This document shows, one piece after another, positions 1 through 10,612 of a stretch of DNA of 64,000 bases. The stretch is taken from NCBI GenBank assembly GCA_002102555.1, contig MCFL01000065.1, forward strand, positions 1 to 64,000, given 5' to 3'. This DNA is from Catenaria anguillulae PL171 (Eukaryota > Blastocladiomycota > Blastocladiomycetes > Blastocladiales > Catenariaceae). The translations under genes were made by a program, and so were the position numbers. Each line of letters starts with the position of its first letter. Position 1 is the first letter of the stretch. The notes under the pieces are model-generated. The model was not told the origin of the DNA, searched no databases, and worked only from the letters and a program-made list of their open reading frames with translations.

Positions 1-1080
1 AAGGTGATCATCAGTCAACAAACCTGCGACCAAGGAGTGCTCAAAGGTGAGTACTTGGTAAAAGACGGGACGGGAACAGGCAGAAAGAGCAAAAATGAAG
101 TGGGGGGTCAAACACGATGGTCGCGTGTGCTGACGCCCAGCTCCAACTGCTCGATCGGCGGCCCGTCAACTGACCGTCTCACAATCCGTGGTCCGCCACC
201 ATGCCGACCTTGGACTCGATCGCGCCGCGACCGGGAAAACACCTCAACGTGGCGGCGCTCCGTCACAGTAGCAAGAGCGAACGAAACGCGCTGGAAAAAT
301 GAGAGCTTCGTCAACGATATGCACTTGTGGCTGTACATAGGAGTGAAAAGACTGTTCAGCACACTCACAGTCTAGCACATGCCAACGGTCAAGAGCCATC
401 AGCGAGCGATTGGGGTTGGCCAACTGCGCATTCATGGCTCATTCCGAACGGAAATTGCCGTCTGATAATCGCGGCCCACAATCTAGTTATCTGTATCACA
501 ATGTGAACGACAGCATGGGTCACCCTGCGACGAGATGGGGGCTGGAATGCTGAGCGATATCCTCCCCGACATTGCAGCCAGACGTTTCGTGTTGGCTTTA
601 GAGCGAATGGAGCCGAAACCAAGGGGATGACGTCGCAGCCAAACAAGTTGGCGGCCACGCTGCCGTGACCCAGGACATGCGTGATCGAGCCAGTCAACGT
701 TGGTGAGACAATATCCCAACCGCGCGAATGTATAGAACCTGGCGTACAGCTCCATGACGACCGCGAGCTGGCAGAATTGTACAATCCGTTTCACCTGTCT
801 GAAACGCTGGAAGACTTATCCTTTGGCAGAAAGTACATTAATTTGTGGAAAGACATGACCCACCGTACGGTGGAAATAGCACTGCATGTGCTACCAATGT
901 GGCTCACGCGTCGACTCGGACTCCGGACTGGGCTGGGAATGAAGTCGCCAATCAAAACTGAGCATCAGGGCACCATCATGGAACACCACTTGGAACACGA
1001 CTTAATACAAGGAACATCGCCGTCGTCGACGTACAGCGCCGACTCAGGGCCAAAATGCAGGTACCATGTAATGAAAAATA
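1..1080. other. Leading stretch without a supported gene
   Basis: I see no reading frame with recognisable domains, a convincing start or splice structure on either strand. The longest frames are short, low in family-like features and overlap each other. The final part is presumably the promoter and 5' leader of the kelch-like gene that follows; there is no strong TATA element, only a weak TTAATA about 90 bases before its start codon. Confidence 0.5.
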
Positions 1081-3019
1081 ATGTCCGCAATGAATCCTCT
1101 CGCCGTCATCCTGCTCGCCGCAATCCTGGCCCTGCTCCCGGCCCAAGGGACCAGCGCCCAAACGCTCTACCCACGAGCAGCACGGGTTTACCTCCCACGT
1201 TTGCGTCGCCTCCTATCATTTGGCGGCATCGTAAATCGTCAGCCGCAAGATGTGGTTGTCTCGCTGGATCTATCAAAAGAATGGCCAACGTCCAATCCAT
1301 TGCTGACCCCACTCTCCACCACTTTGGGGATGAGTGCAGCCACCCGCGCCCAGGACATGATTCCTGTGGTGGCCCGCAACGGTGACTCGTACGACATTAT
1401 GCTCTATGGCGGCATGACTTCTGATGCATCGCGCGGGCCCAAGCGTTACATGCTGTCGACGAAGGATGGCGTCACGCTGGAGAATGTGCGGTCGGTGGAT
1501 TTGGGCGCACAAGAGTACACCGCCATGATTCCCACCATGTCGTCGGTCGCGATCGTGTTGGACGAGTACTTCAAGGATCGCGGGGCGGTAGGGAATGCCC
1601 CATCATACATTGTTGGCGGGCGGCCGTTTGGGAACGCTTCGGCCAGGGCAACGGCGACGGTTGCATCTCTCAACTTTGTATGTGGAGTCGCCCCTTCTTT
1701 CCACCTGGCGAATGGGCTGCAGCTGTGTGCGCTGACATGCCTCGTGTTCTCTAGGATAAACCGGCCAATGCGTTCCCGCCAGCGCTTCGGCAAGCGGGAC
1801 CAAACTCAACAGAGTACAGCGGCCTCGTGTACGTGACGCCGAGCCAACTCATGATTGCGGGAGGGTCACAACGGGCATGGACATACGATCTCCTTCGAAT
1901 GGAATGGCGCGATGTATGTCTGTCTTCATCCACGCACATCTTCATTCACTCATTGTTCTATCGTGCACAGTACAAAGGAATGTTTCCCCCGCAGGCCTCG
2001 GCACGCTCCAAGAACCAGCTCGTCACGTATACAGCGCCAACAAGTGGTCGGACCTATGTCATTTCTGTCGGAACGGACTACACTGGCCCGGCAGGACTCT
2101 TCTTTTACACGGACACGTCGACCCAGAGTAACTTTACGGATGCAGGCCCGATTCAAGGGTTTGACGTAGTCATGTTTTTCCATTCCGTTTTCATGGTTGA
2201 CGACCAGCTTGTTGCTGTTGGCGTGACGACGGTGCGGGAACATCCGGCATTCCGATAAATGTCTTCCTTCCCCTCTGACGCTCTGCCGGATTTCCATCCC
2301 TAGGATATTTCAAACGCCGAGCAGTTTGAACCCGTGCTGGTGTTCAAAGTATCAGAATCCTCGCCAGGCACCCTTGCAATCACGAAGTATGTTCGTTACT
2401 CATGTTGTTTCTCGCACTTGAACCCATTGCCTCATTGTATGCTCCGATTCCCGCGACACTATAGAACCGACAAGTTTATTCCTTCTGCCGCCTCGGCAAC
2501 CCAATTGGGCCGCAAGATCCATCAGCTCCATCATCGTCCAACATTGGACTGATTCTCGGGATCTCTGTCCCTGCGCACTTCTTTTGATTTCTGCCGTACG
2601 TGGCCATCTACTCATGCTTACGCCAGGTCATGTGTATTCACTCCTCTTGGCAAAATCAGGTTCTTGTCATGCTTCGCCGTCGGCAACGCGCTCGACAACA
2701 AGGTGAGACAGACCAACCGCCAGCTCTTGCCACACACGATTCCACTCCATACGCGGTTATGAATGGCCAGAATCCACCCATGCCTAGTTTGCCCACGTTC
2801 AAGCAGGACATGAACATGGCTGCCGGCACAGTGCCACCCAAGCACCCAGATCCCTACGGTTTCCAAAAGGAGGTACCAGTTCCCACCACCCCTGCACGCG
2901 ATGACGCTGGAACGCTTGTGTTGGGTGACATGCCCACGGCATGGTCGGCGCAGTCAAGTGGTCCTTCAGACGAGGAGCTGATTTTGGGTGATGTTCCGAT
3001 TGGGCATCAGAGGCGATAA
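1081..3019 (+). CDS. Kelch-like type I surface protein, copy 1 (reading frame broken in exon 5)
   Basis: Likely a plasma-membrane protein with an extracellular kelch-type beta-propeller, one membrane span and a short cytoplasmic tail. An N-terminal signal peptide ends near SAQ. The ectodomain shows kelch-like elements such as YDIMLYGG, YIVGG and AGG followed by WTYDLLRMEW. Exons are about 1081-1677, 1755-1913, 1971-2231, 2304-2386, 2465-2595 and 2660-3019, matching the neighbouring copy junction for junction. In exon 5 the frame is lost twice: at the GGG run near 2507-2509 and at the TTTT run near 2582-2585. One base added at each site would give a membrane segment (NIGLILGISVPA onward) joined to the tail. 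The tail carries LVLGDMP and LILGDVPIGH. The same exon phases and an intact tail argue against a long-dead pseudogene. Ligand and function are unknown. Confidence 0.75.
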
Positions 3020-3382
3020 TTACAGGCGGAAAGCGAAGCTGTCTTTTCCTTCCTTTGTATTCGTAACTTGTTCAGACGAGTTTGTACAAAACAGCATGTT
3101 TCGTGGTCGTCATGATGTCCCTGATAGAGCTTGTTGGCGTTATTCCTACATCATAGGTCGATTTACTGTGCTGTGTCGATGTTCCTGACTGGCCAACAAC
3201 TGAAGTCGTGATCATAACAACTATCGGCCTGGATGGTCACATCGTGCCGGATATCGTCGGCTCGCTCTCACGACTCGCATCTCTATGACAATCTCTACAT
3301 ACACTTATAAAAGCATCCGAGAGGGTGGCAATGGAAAAGAGCAATGAGTCCTCTGACATGATTCCTGGAATAATCAAACAAC
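3020..3382. other. Intergenic spacer between tandem kelch-like genes
   Basis: This spacer holds the 3' end of copy 1 and the promoter of copy 2. The only clear element is the TATA box annotated separately; no small gene is supported. Confidence 0.5.
3306..3313 (+). promoter_or_regulatory. TATA box of kelch-like copy 2
   Basis: TATAAAAG lies about 77 bases before the chosen ATG at 3383. A closely similar CATAAAAG sits about 85 bases before the ATG of the distant third copy, which supports its being functional. Transcription start sites are not visible from sequence. Confidence 0.5.
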
Positions 3383-5395
3383 ATGACCACGATGATCACC
3401 ATCTTTCAACTGCAGCTGCTCGCGATCCTCGTGGCCTTGATGGCAGCGACTTACCATGCATCCGCACAAACGCTCTACCCACGAGCAGCAAGGGTCTACC
3501 TCCCGCGGTTACGCCGCCTGCTCTCCTTTGGTGGCACCGTCAACGGACAGGCTCAGGACGTGATTGTCTCGTTGGACCTGTCAAAAGAATGGCCAACGGA
3601 CAACCCGTTGCTGACCCCGCTCACAACAACCTTGCGCATGGGCGCGCCTGCCACCCGGGCCGAGTTTATGATTCCCGTGGTTGCCCGCAATGGCGACACG
3701 TATGATATCATGCTCTATGGCGGCTCCACGTCGGATGGAACGCGAGGGAAGCGCTACATGCTGTCGACCAAGGATGGCGTCACGCTTGATAACGTGCGGT
3801 CGGTAGCATTGACTTCGCAAGATTACACGGCCTTGATTCCAACCATGTCGTCGGTTGCAATTGTGTTGGACGAGTACTTCAAGGATCGCAGCGGGGCAGT
3901 CGGGAACGCACCGTCGTACTTTGTTGGTGGGTCACGATTCGGCAATGATTCGTGGCTGAGCAACGCGACAGTTGCGGCCCTGCATTTTGTACGGGCAGGC
4001 CACTACCACTCATTCTTTCCATTGTTGCAGAGGCAATTTGTTTCCAACCTTTGGTCTGCCTTGACTTGCAGGATAAACCGGCAAATCCGTTCCCACCGTC
4101 AAGTCGGCAAACCGGACCAGATAGCACGTTTTATTGTGGACTCACGTACGTGACCCCAAACCAGTTTATGATTGCTGGAGGGTCAGAACGGGCATGGACG
4201 TATGATTTGCTTCGAATGGAGTGGCGCGACGTATGTGCTTTCCGCTCAAACTCATCGCGTGTACTGAAGGTGAATAACCATGTGCGCAGTACAGGGGCAT
4301 GTTCCCAGGCTTTCATGGATGGCGCACCAAGAACCAGCTCGTCACGTACACGGCGCCGACAAGTGGCCGAACCTACGTCATATCCGCCGGCACAGATTAC
4401 ACTGGCGATGCGGGACTCTTCCTTTACACGGACACTTCGACCCAGAGCAACTCTACGGATGCGGGCCCGATTCCTGGTTTAAACATAAACATGTATTTCC
4501 ATTCCGTTTTCATGGTTGACGACCAACTTGTTGCTGTTGGCGTGACGACGGTTCGTTCTCCAGTCTGGCCACGCTTGCCGGTTTGTATGCAACGTCGTCG
4601 CTAATCATGTGGTATGTACCGTCAATGTCAGGACCCTTCGGCTGCCTAGCTTTTTGAGCCTGTTTTGATGTTCAAGGTAAAAGAATCATCGCCAGGCACT
4701 CTCGCAATCACCAAGTACTTCCTTTCTTTCTTCATCATTCTTTGGCTTGGACTCAACGGACGTGCTCATTCACAGTCGCTGCTGCCACGAAACGTTTTTC
4801 ATTAGAGCTGATAAGTTTGTCCCCGCTGCCTCATTGACGAGCTCAATTGCCCCAAGACACCCCTCTAGCACTTCATCTGCGACATCCTCCATCGTCGTCG
4901 GGCCACCGCCTCCACCTCCCATCAACATTGGCCTGATTCTCGGAACTTCCATTCCCAGCTTTCTGCTTGTCGTTGCCGCCGTATGTGCATGAATCATTGC
5001 AAACACTCGCCCATAACATGTGCTCACTCCTCCTCCTCCTCCTTGCACAACAGGCGCTCGTGATCCTTCGCGGTCGTCAACGACATGCCCAACAAAAACA
5101 TGACAACAGCACACGGCCAGCCGCTCCAACGCACGATCCCATTCCATACTCGGTCATGCATGACCAAAACCCACCGCTCACCACGTTGCCCACGTTAATG
5201 CCGCAGGGCGAGCTCCCAGACTTGCTCATGGTTGGCGTATTGCCCAAGCAAACAGATGCACGCGGCTTTCCAAACGATGCGCAAGATCTGTCCGGACCAC
5301 TTGTGTTGGGCGATGTGCCCACAGGGCAGGCAAGGGCTGCAAACGAGGAGCTGATTTTGGGCGATGTTCCGATTGGGCATCGGAGGCACAGATAG
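3383..5395 (+). CDS. Kelch-like type I surface protein, copy 2 (intact, six exons)
   Basis: Predicted single-pass membrane protein of about 535 residues. The start gives a clean signal peptide (hydrophobic LLAILVALMAA, cleavage near SAQ). Exons are 3383-3988, 4072-4230, 4290-4550, 4650-4714, 4806-4980 and 5054-5395, all phase-compatible. The exon 4 acceptor must be the TAG at 4647-4649, because the acceptor used in copy 1 would include an in-frame stop here. The ectodomain has kelch-like YDIMLYGG, YFVGG and IAGG...WTYDLLRMEW motifs. A proline run precedes the span (IGLILGTSIPSFLLVVAA), and the tail repeats LVLGDVPTG and LILGDVPIGH. It is a tandem duplicate of the preceding gene. The beta-propeller assignment is from motif pattern only, and the function is unknown. 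Confidence 0.8.
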
Positions 5396-5670
5396 GCAGG
5401 ACGGTTGCGGAGCCGAGCATTTTTGCTCCCCTTATTTGTACATGTACTCGAGCCAAATGCAGTCGTACCTTGCAGTCGTTGATGTTGAAGTTTCGAAATT
5501 GCATGCTTCGCGCTCCATAGAATTGAAGTTGTTCAGTTTCCACGCGTTCGTCATGTGTTCCCATGTCAATAAACTCAAGACAGACGGAGACTGAGTGGAT
5601 GTACTATGTCTATCCAAAGCTCAATAGCCATTTCAATACAACCTCAAGCAATTTTTCAATCACTCGAGCC

Positions 5671-6996
5671 ATGCCCCACTCACGTAACACGAGTGCCGTT
5701 GCCTCGACGGGCGTCCGGCTCAACGCGCTCATCGAGTCTGCCTTGTTGGAAGCGGATCCGGAGCACTATGGTCCATCGACGCCGCCTGCGGCGCCCGCCA
5801 CCCCAAGCGCAAAACGCGCCTCACCCATCGGATCCTCAACGGCCCCACCAGATGTGCTTGTCCGACCAGCAACAGACCCGGTCACGGGCTCAACAAGCAC
5901 CGCGTTGGCAAGTGATGCATTCGACTCCTTGTCGTTGAGCCACGCTAAAGTGTCATTCAACATTCCTGGTGGTGGCGGTGGACCCGCAGTTGTAAGCCCA
6001 TCGCCTGTCAATGCATCTCAAGACTCAATGTCTGGAAGTGTTTCTCCCGTCCGACGCCATCGTGCCAATCCGCTGTCCAAGCTCGCCCATGCGTCCGATT
6101 CAAACCATTCGCTCAACAGCAGCGGTAGCCACGCATCGCTTGACACCATCACGAGCGAGCGTGAAATGACAACGCCCACGCCGCCGCCTCCCCACACGCT
6201 CACTGGTCGATCGCAAGCGGGCGGCGCAGGCACAGGCACAGGCACAGGCGGGGGAACCATCCCCAGCCGGGGCCGAACCGGAGCACGGCTGGCACAACCA
6301 CCAGGAGCAACCGGCCCCGGCACCAGCAAGTACATGCACACGCTCAATCTGGCGCCTCCAATCACCACGGGCATGGGCACGGGCGCCGCGGCAGGTGGTG
6401 TGCCAACCTCGAGCGCACGTACAACCGCCGCATCCACGTTGCTTGCTCGCTCGCGCTCCAACTCGCGCCACAGGCAAGCGTCAACGGAAAGCACGGGCAG
6501 CATGGACCGCGGGCTCGACTCAAACAACCCGCACTCGTCGACCGACGCCATCTCTGCGCCCCCCGGTGTTGGGCCCAACCGTATATCACAACTGGCGCCT
6601 ACACTCGCGGATCGTGCCCGTGTTGCGCGGCTCGAGCTGGCCGAGCTACAATCGGACGCAAGCGCGGCCATGAAGGAGCTGGAGGCCGCAGAGGCCATGC
6701 GCAAGGAGGCTGAGGCGGCCAGGATGCAGAGCGAGCGTGATGTCGAGAGTGTGCAGCGGCGCATTGAGGTGGCGCTCAAGAAGCGGGACGAGTTGGAGGA
6801 GTTGTTGGAGGGGTTGAGGGCAGAGAACGATGAGTTGGAGCAGCAGTTGGCAGTCAGTGGCGGGTTTTTGAATCGGTATGCCGGGTTTGTGGAAGGACGA
6901 CGGTGGGGGCGGCAACAACACCAGACAAGAGCAAGGATGGGGCAAGGAGTCGAACGGCGAGCAGTGGGTGGTGCGGGCCAGGCGGCAGGAGTTTGA
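5671..6996 (+). CDS. Low-complexity protein with C-terminal coiled coil
   Basis: About 441 residues, apparently one exon. The first 300 residues are rich in Ser, Pro, Thr, Gly and Ala, with Ser-Pro sites and short Gly-Thr repeats. Residues about 310-395 form a heptad-rich coiled coil (for example MKELEAAEAMRKEAEAARM and KKRDELEELLEGLRAENDEL). The ATG at 5671 is preferred; an in-frame ATG at 5563 lies in AT-richer sequence without the coding bias seen downstream. The last 40 residues have an odd composition and may be out of frame, since an alternative frame stays open past 7050. I recognise no family. A scaffold or cytoskeletal role is suggested only by the coiled coil. Confidence 0.6.
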   Translation: MPHSRNTSAVASTGVRLNALIESALLEADPEHYGPSTPPAAPATPSAKRASPIGSSTAPPDVLVRPATDPVTGSTSTALASDAFDSLSLSHAKVSFNIPGGGGGPAVVSPSPVNASQDSMSGSVSPVRRHRANPLSKLAHASDSNHSLNSSGSHASLDTITSEREMTTPTPPPPHTLTGRSQAGGAGTGTGTGGGTIPSRGRTGARLAQPPGATGPGTSKYMHTLNLAPPITTGMGTGAAAGGVPTSSARTTAASTLLARSRSNSRHRQASTESTGSMDRGLDSNNPHSSTDAISAPPGVGPNRISQLAPTLADRARVARLELAELQSDASAAMKELEAAEAMRKEAEAARMQSERDVESVQRRIEVALKKRDELEELLEGLRAENDELEQQLAVSGGFLNRYAGFVEGRRWGRQQHQTRARMGQGVERRAVGGAGQAAGV

Positions 6997-7153
6997 CAAT
7001 CGATGGTGGATGTCAGCATGTATTTACGGTCAAGGGAGAGAGCTACAAGAGGTTTGGTAAACTATTGACAAGAGACTGTTGTCCAGGCAGTTGGTCTTGT
7101 CAGTCCGGCTATTACAGATTGGAAAAGTGAAATGAAGATATACGTACCAATGA

Positions 7154-7183
7154 TGAGGCAGAGGCAGAGGCAGAGGCAGAGTC
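7154..7183. repeat. GAGGCA hexanucleotide microsatellite
   Basis: About five tandem GAGGCA units (first and last imperfect) lie in the 3' flank of the bL31m gene. Because of a frame break upstream, the unspliced frame runs into this repeat and would encode an artificial Leu-Cys tract. Confidence 0.75.
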
Positions 7184-7188
7184 GCAAC

Positions 7189-7544
7189 CTACTTCTTTTC
7201 CTTCTTTGGCTTCTTGGCATTGGCACTGGGAATGCCCAGGCCCTCGACCAAGCTGGCGCCGCTGCTGGACCCTCCGGCCAGCGACCCCCAAGCATCATTG
7301 TTGGCCATGTTGAACTTTTCGTTGAACTTTGCGAGGCGGCCAGAGTCGTCGTCGATGGTGTCGAGGCCAGAGGCAGACGTCCACAGGGGTTGTTGTACGA
7401 GTCGCGGGTGAGCTTGAGGTAGGGCCGCGGCGAGATGGTGCGCAGGTGGATCACGGCGCCATTGGTCAGCTCCACCGTCATCTTGTTGAGGGCCGGGATC
7501 ACGGTGCGGGCCACAACGCTCTTTGCCTTGGCGGGTGCGGACAT
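7189..7544 (-). CDS. Mitochondrial ribosomal protein bL31m, frame broken near the middle
   Basis: A protein of the mitochondrial large ribosomal subunit. The N-terminal half reads VELTNGAVIHLRTISPRPYLKLTRDSYNNP in pieces typical of bL31m (a variable start, then a beta strand and the Asn-Pro-Leu-Trp signature). At the run of four G on the plus strand (about 7386-7389) the frame is lost. The next frame immediately gives LWTSASGLDTIDDDSGRLAK and FNEKF, the expected continuation, and stops after a Lys-rich end at 7189. A missing base in the C run of the coding strand is the simplest explanation. Read as given, the protein would be 160 residues with an aberrant tail. It is divergent to the HAL2-type gene, sharing about 230 bases of promoter. 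Confidence 0.75.
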
Positions 7545-7779
7545 GGTAGGGTTGGTGTGTGGCGTTATCCGAGGTTTTTCACTAAGTGATGTGCCAGTCG
7601 TGTAGTGTAGCAGGGATGCATGGATTCATATCAGACGTAAGTACGGCCGGCCGTTGGCTCCTCCAACTCCAACGACCAACCCAACGAGGTTCGTCCTCAC
7701 GTGACCAGCACCCTGCCTGTGTCGATGGTACCGACTTGATCTAACCATAATGCCCTCATGAATGATGAATACACACAAG

Positions 7780-8895
7780 ATGCAAGCCTACGCCTCGGAA
7801 CTCGCAACCGCCCTCGCCGCCGTCCACGCCGCCTCCCTCATCACGGCCCGCGTGCAGGCCGCGCTGGTCCCGACCACCGACGCCATTGCCAAAGTCGACA
7901 AGTCGCCCGTCACCGTCGCCGATTTCGCTGCCCAGGCCGTCGTGTCCTACTATCTCGCCCAGTCGCCCGACACGCGCGCGACCTCATTGTGGGCGAAGAA
8001 GAGTCGTCTGCCCTGCGAACCGACCCGGCCCTGGCCAGCAAGGTTGTGGTGGCCATCCGCGAGGGCATGCTCCATGTGCCTGCGGCTGGGGCGGTGCAAC
8101 CCAACGAGTGGCTCGATCTGATTGATCGTGCGAGCAGCGCACGCAACCCGCCGGCATGTCGGCAAGCGGTACTGGACAGTAGATCCTGTCGATGGCACAA
8201 AGGGGTTTCTCAGGCACCAACAGTTTGCCGTATGCTTGGCGCTGCTTGAGGACAACCAGGTCAAGGTCGGCGTGCTCGGTTGCCCCAACTTGTCTTCCAA
8301 CAATACAGACAAGTCATCGCAGACGGCTGTGGGTACCACGGGGACCATGTTTTGGGCAGTCAAGGGACAGGGAGCGTGGCAAATGGATCTGTCGCATGCA
8401 CCAGACGAGTATCTCCAGCACTCGACACGCATCTCGACAACGTCGCCAACAGGTGTGGCGTCTCCCATCATGCTCGAATCGTACGAATCATCGCACTCGA
8501 ACCACGAGCTCTCGTCCTCGATTGCTGCCCATCTCAACATCACTTCGGCGCCCATGCGCATGGATTCACAATGCAAGTACGCCCAAGTCGCGCGCGGACA
8601 AGGTCACTTGTACTTGCGCATTTTGCGGGATGTCGAGTACAAGGAACGCATCTGGGATCATGCGGCTGGGTCCTTGATTGTGACCGAGGCAGGCGGAAAG
8701 GTGACGGATTTAGTGGGTGAGGAGCTCAAGTTTAAGCCAAGTGGAGCCTTGGATGAGAATGTGGGCATTGTGGCAACGGGTGGAGGCAGCGAATGGCATG
8801 ACAAGGTGCTTGAAGCCGTGCGGTTGGATCAGGGTGTGGCGCCGTATTTGCAAGTGGCCAAGAGGGTGGCGGCGGCGAGGACGAGTAAAATGTGA
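7780..8895 (+). CDS. 3'(2'),5'-bisphosphate nucleotidase (HAL2/MET22 type), two frame changes
   Basis: A lithium- and sodium-sensitive phosphatase of the inositol monophosphatase superfamily, which removes 3'-phosphoadenosine 5'-phosphate made by sulfate assimilation. Visible motifs: the metal-binding GEEES near 7993, WTVDPVDGTKGFL near 8175, GCPNL, and WDHAAGSLIVTEAGG near 8655. The N terminus reads in one frame, the GEEES segment (about 7975-8150) in another, and the rest in the first again. The break near 7970-7980 lies in a GCGCGC run; the second, near 8135-8165, needs either one extra base or two missing ones. Length without the breaks (about 370 residues) fits the family. Start at 7780 (MQAYASELATALAAV) resembles HAL2 N termini; ATGs at 7762 and 7765 are in frame. 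Confidence 0.85.
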
Positions 8896-9263
8896 CGGTG
8901 TAACGTTTGTGATGGGCCGTGAGTCCAGGCAAACTGCAAATTCTCTCTCTCAGTCAACTCTCGCCCATCCATCCAAGCAGAAACAGCCCCAAACTATACA
9001 TACCAAAGTAGGGCATGACTGAGTCACTCGCGTAGGCAAGACAGTGAGTCGATCAAACCAACACCTTGTGCAAGGTTTGCACACTTGATGCACGCTACAC
9101 ACGTGCCACTTCCCAGACAGGCGCTTCCATCAGGCCAAAGGCCAAAGTGACCGCACTTAAGCCAAAGACAACCCCTGCATCCGTCTCGCGGTCCTTCCTT
9201 TCAACTCATGGACACTTGAGATCCACAGCAGCACCTCTGATCATCGTCGATAACCAAGCAACC

Positions 9264-10577
9264 ATGTCTCCTTCACCGCCTCCTGGCGCCACTTCGACGG
9301 CGACGGCGGTGACCCCGGTGCCCATTCCGAAGCTCGACCCGGCAGCCTACACCTCGCGCCTGACGGCGGCCTGCTCGACGTCTGCCGCGGCCCGCGACGC
9401 CCTGCGCGCCGAATACGTGCACGCCGAAAACTATGCGCGCACGCTTTTGCGCAACACCGCCACTCGGCCAAGGAAATCAAGGACCCGCACGTGCTGCTGT
9501 TGCCGCTGCACTCGCTGCCCGACGCGGCTCGCCGTGTGCCCAAACGGTTCCCTGAAGACATTGCGGCGCCCACTGTGTTTGCGACGCCCGCAGATGCCAA
9601 GCCCGCCGAGGGCGCCATTGTGCTTGCGATCGCGCCGAGTTTGCCTTGAACTGGAAACTGTTTACATCGGGCGCGCTCGATTGCCTGAATTGGGACAATG
9701 TGTTTGCTGCCGGGGCAGTGTCCAAGCGTGCTTGACGCATCTGGACCCGAGCACCAGCTATGGCGACCGGAGGGATTACTTTTTGGAAAAGCATGCCGCC
9801 GCAGATATCGACTTGTTCTTGTATGGGCTGGACGAAGAGGCCGCAAAGAAGAAGATGGAGGAGATTTACGACCAAATCACGGACGCAGTGCCCTTTGAGA
9901 TGGTGGCCATTCGGTACGTGATAGAAATCCGTCTTCGCTCTCTGGGAGAAAGTGTCGCGGTCAATCTTTTCACTCACGCAAGCATTGTCCTTTTCTTCTG
10001 CACATGTAGGACGACGCATTCGGTCTCGATCTGCGCCCAGTTTCCGTACCGCCACATTCAAATCATTCTTCGCCTTTATGCCAGTCCCGCAGAGACGCTC
10101 ATGGGCTTTGACGTGGACTCGTGCGCCGTGGCTACAAGGCAGCCAAGTCTTGCTCACGCCACGTGCCCACTTTGCTTCCTCACGCAAACCAACACGGTCG
10201 ACATGACGCGCCGCTCGCCCACATACGAATCGCGCCTGGCCAAGTATGCCAAACGCGGTTTCGAGGTGCGCGTGCCGAGTTTGCGCAGGGACGAGATTGA
10301 CCCGCAGATTTACGAGCGGTCGTTTGACAAGGTCCGTGGATTGGCCAGGCTGCTCTTGTTTGAAGCCTTGGGCGACCAGGAGGTGCGGATCGAGTACAAG
10401 GAGACGCAGAGGCAGCGCAAGGGCAGGCCGCGGCATCCGAACGCTGGCCAGTTCCAGGCCAGGCAGTACCTTCGGTCCAAGGATTTGAAGGCGCAAGAGG
10501 CCATGGAGGCCACGTCGGATTACTCGCACGTGTTTATCCCCTACGGGCCAGAGTACACGGCTGTATGTGTGCTGCCT

Positions 10578-10612
<35 letters not shown>

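Noticed and set aside
681-1385. A 234-codon plus-strand frame reading into the first kelch-like gene
   Set aside because: It overlaps the signal peptide region of the kelch-like gene in another frame and shows no recognisable domain.
1081-3019. Calling kelch-like copy 1 a pseudogene
   Set aside because: Only exon 5 is broken, at two short single-base runs; all splice sites, the ectodomain and the tail are intact, and the same kind of break occurs in essential genes nearby.
6018-7019. A 333-codon frame antisense to the coiled-coil protein gene
   Set aside because: Ser/Ala-rich shadow of the GC-rich sense gene; it has no domain and its length is explained by sense codon bias.
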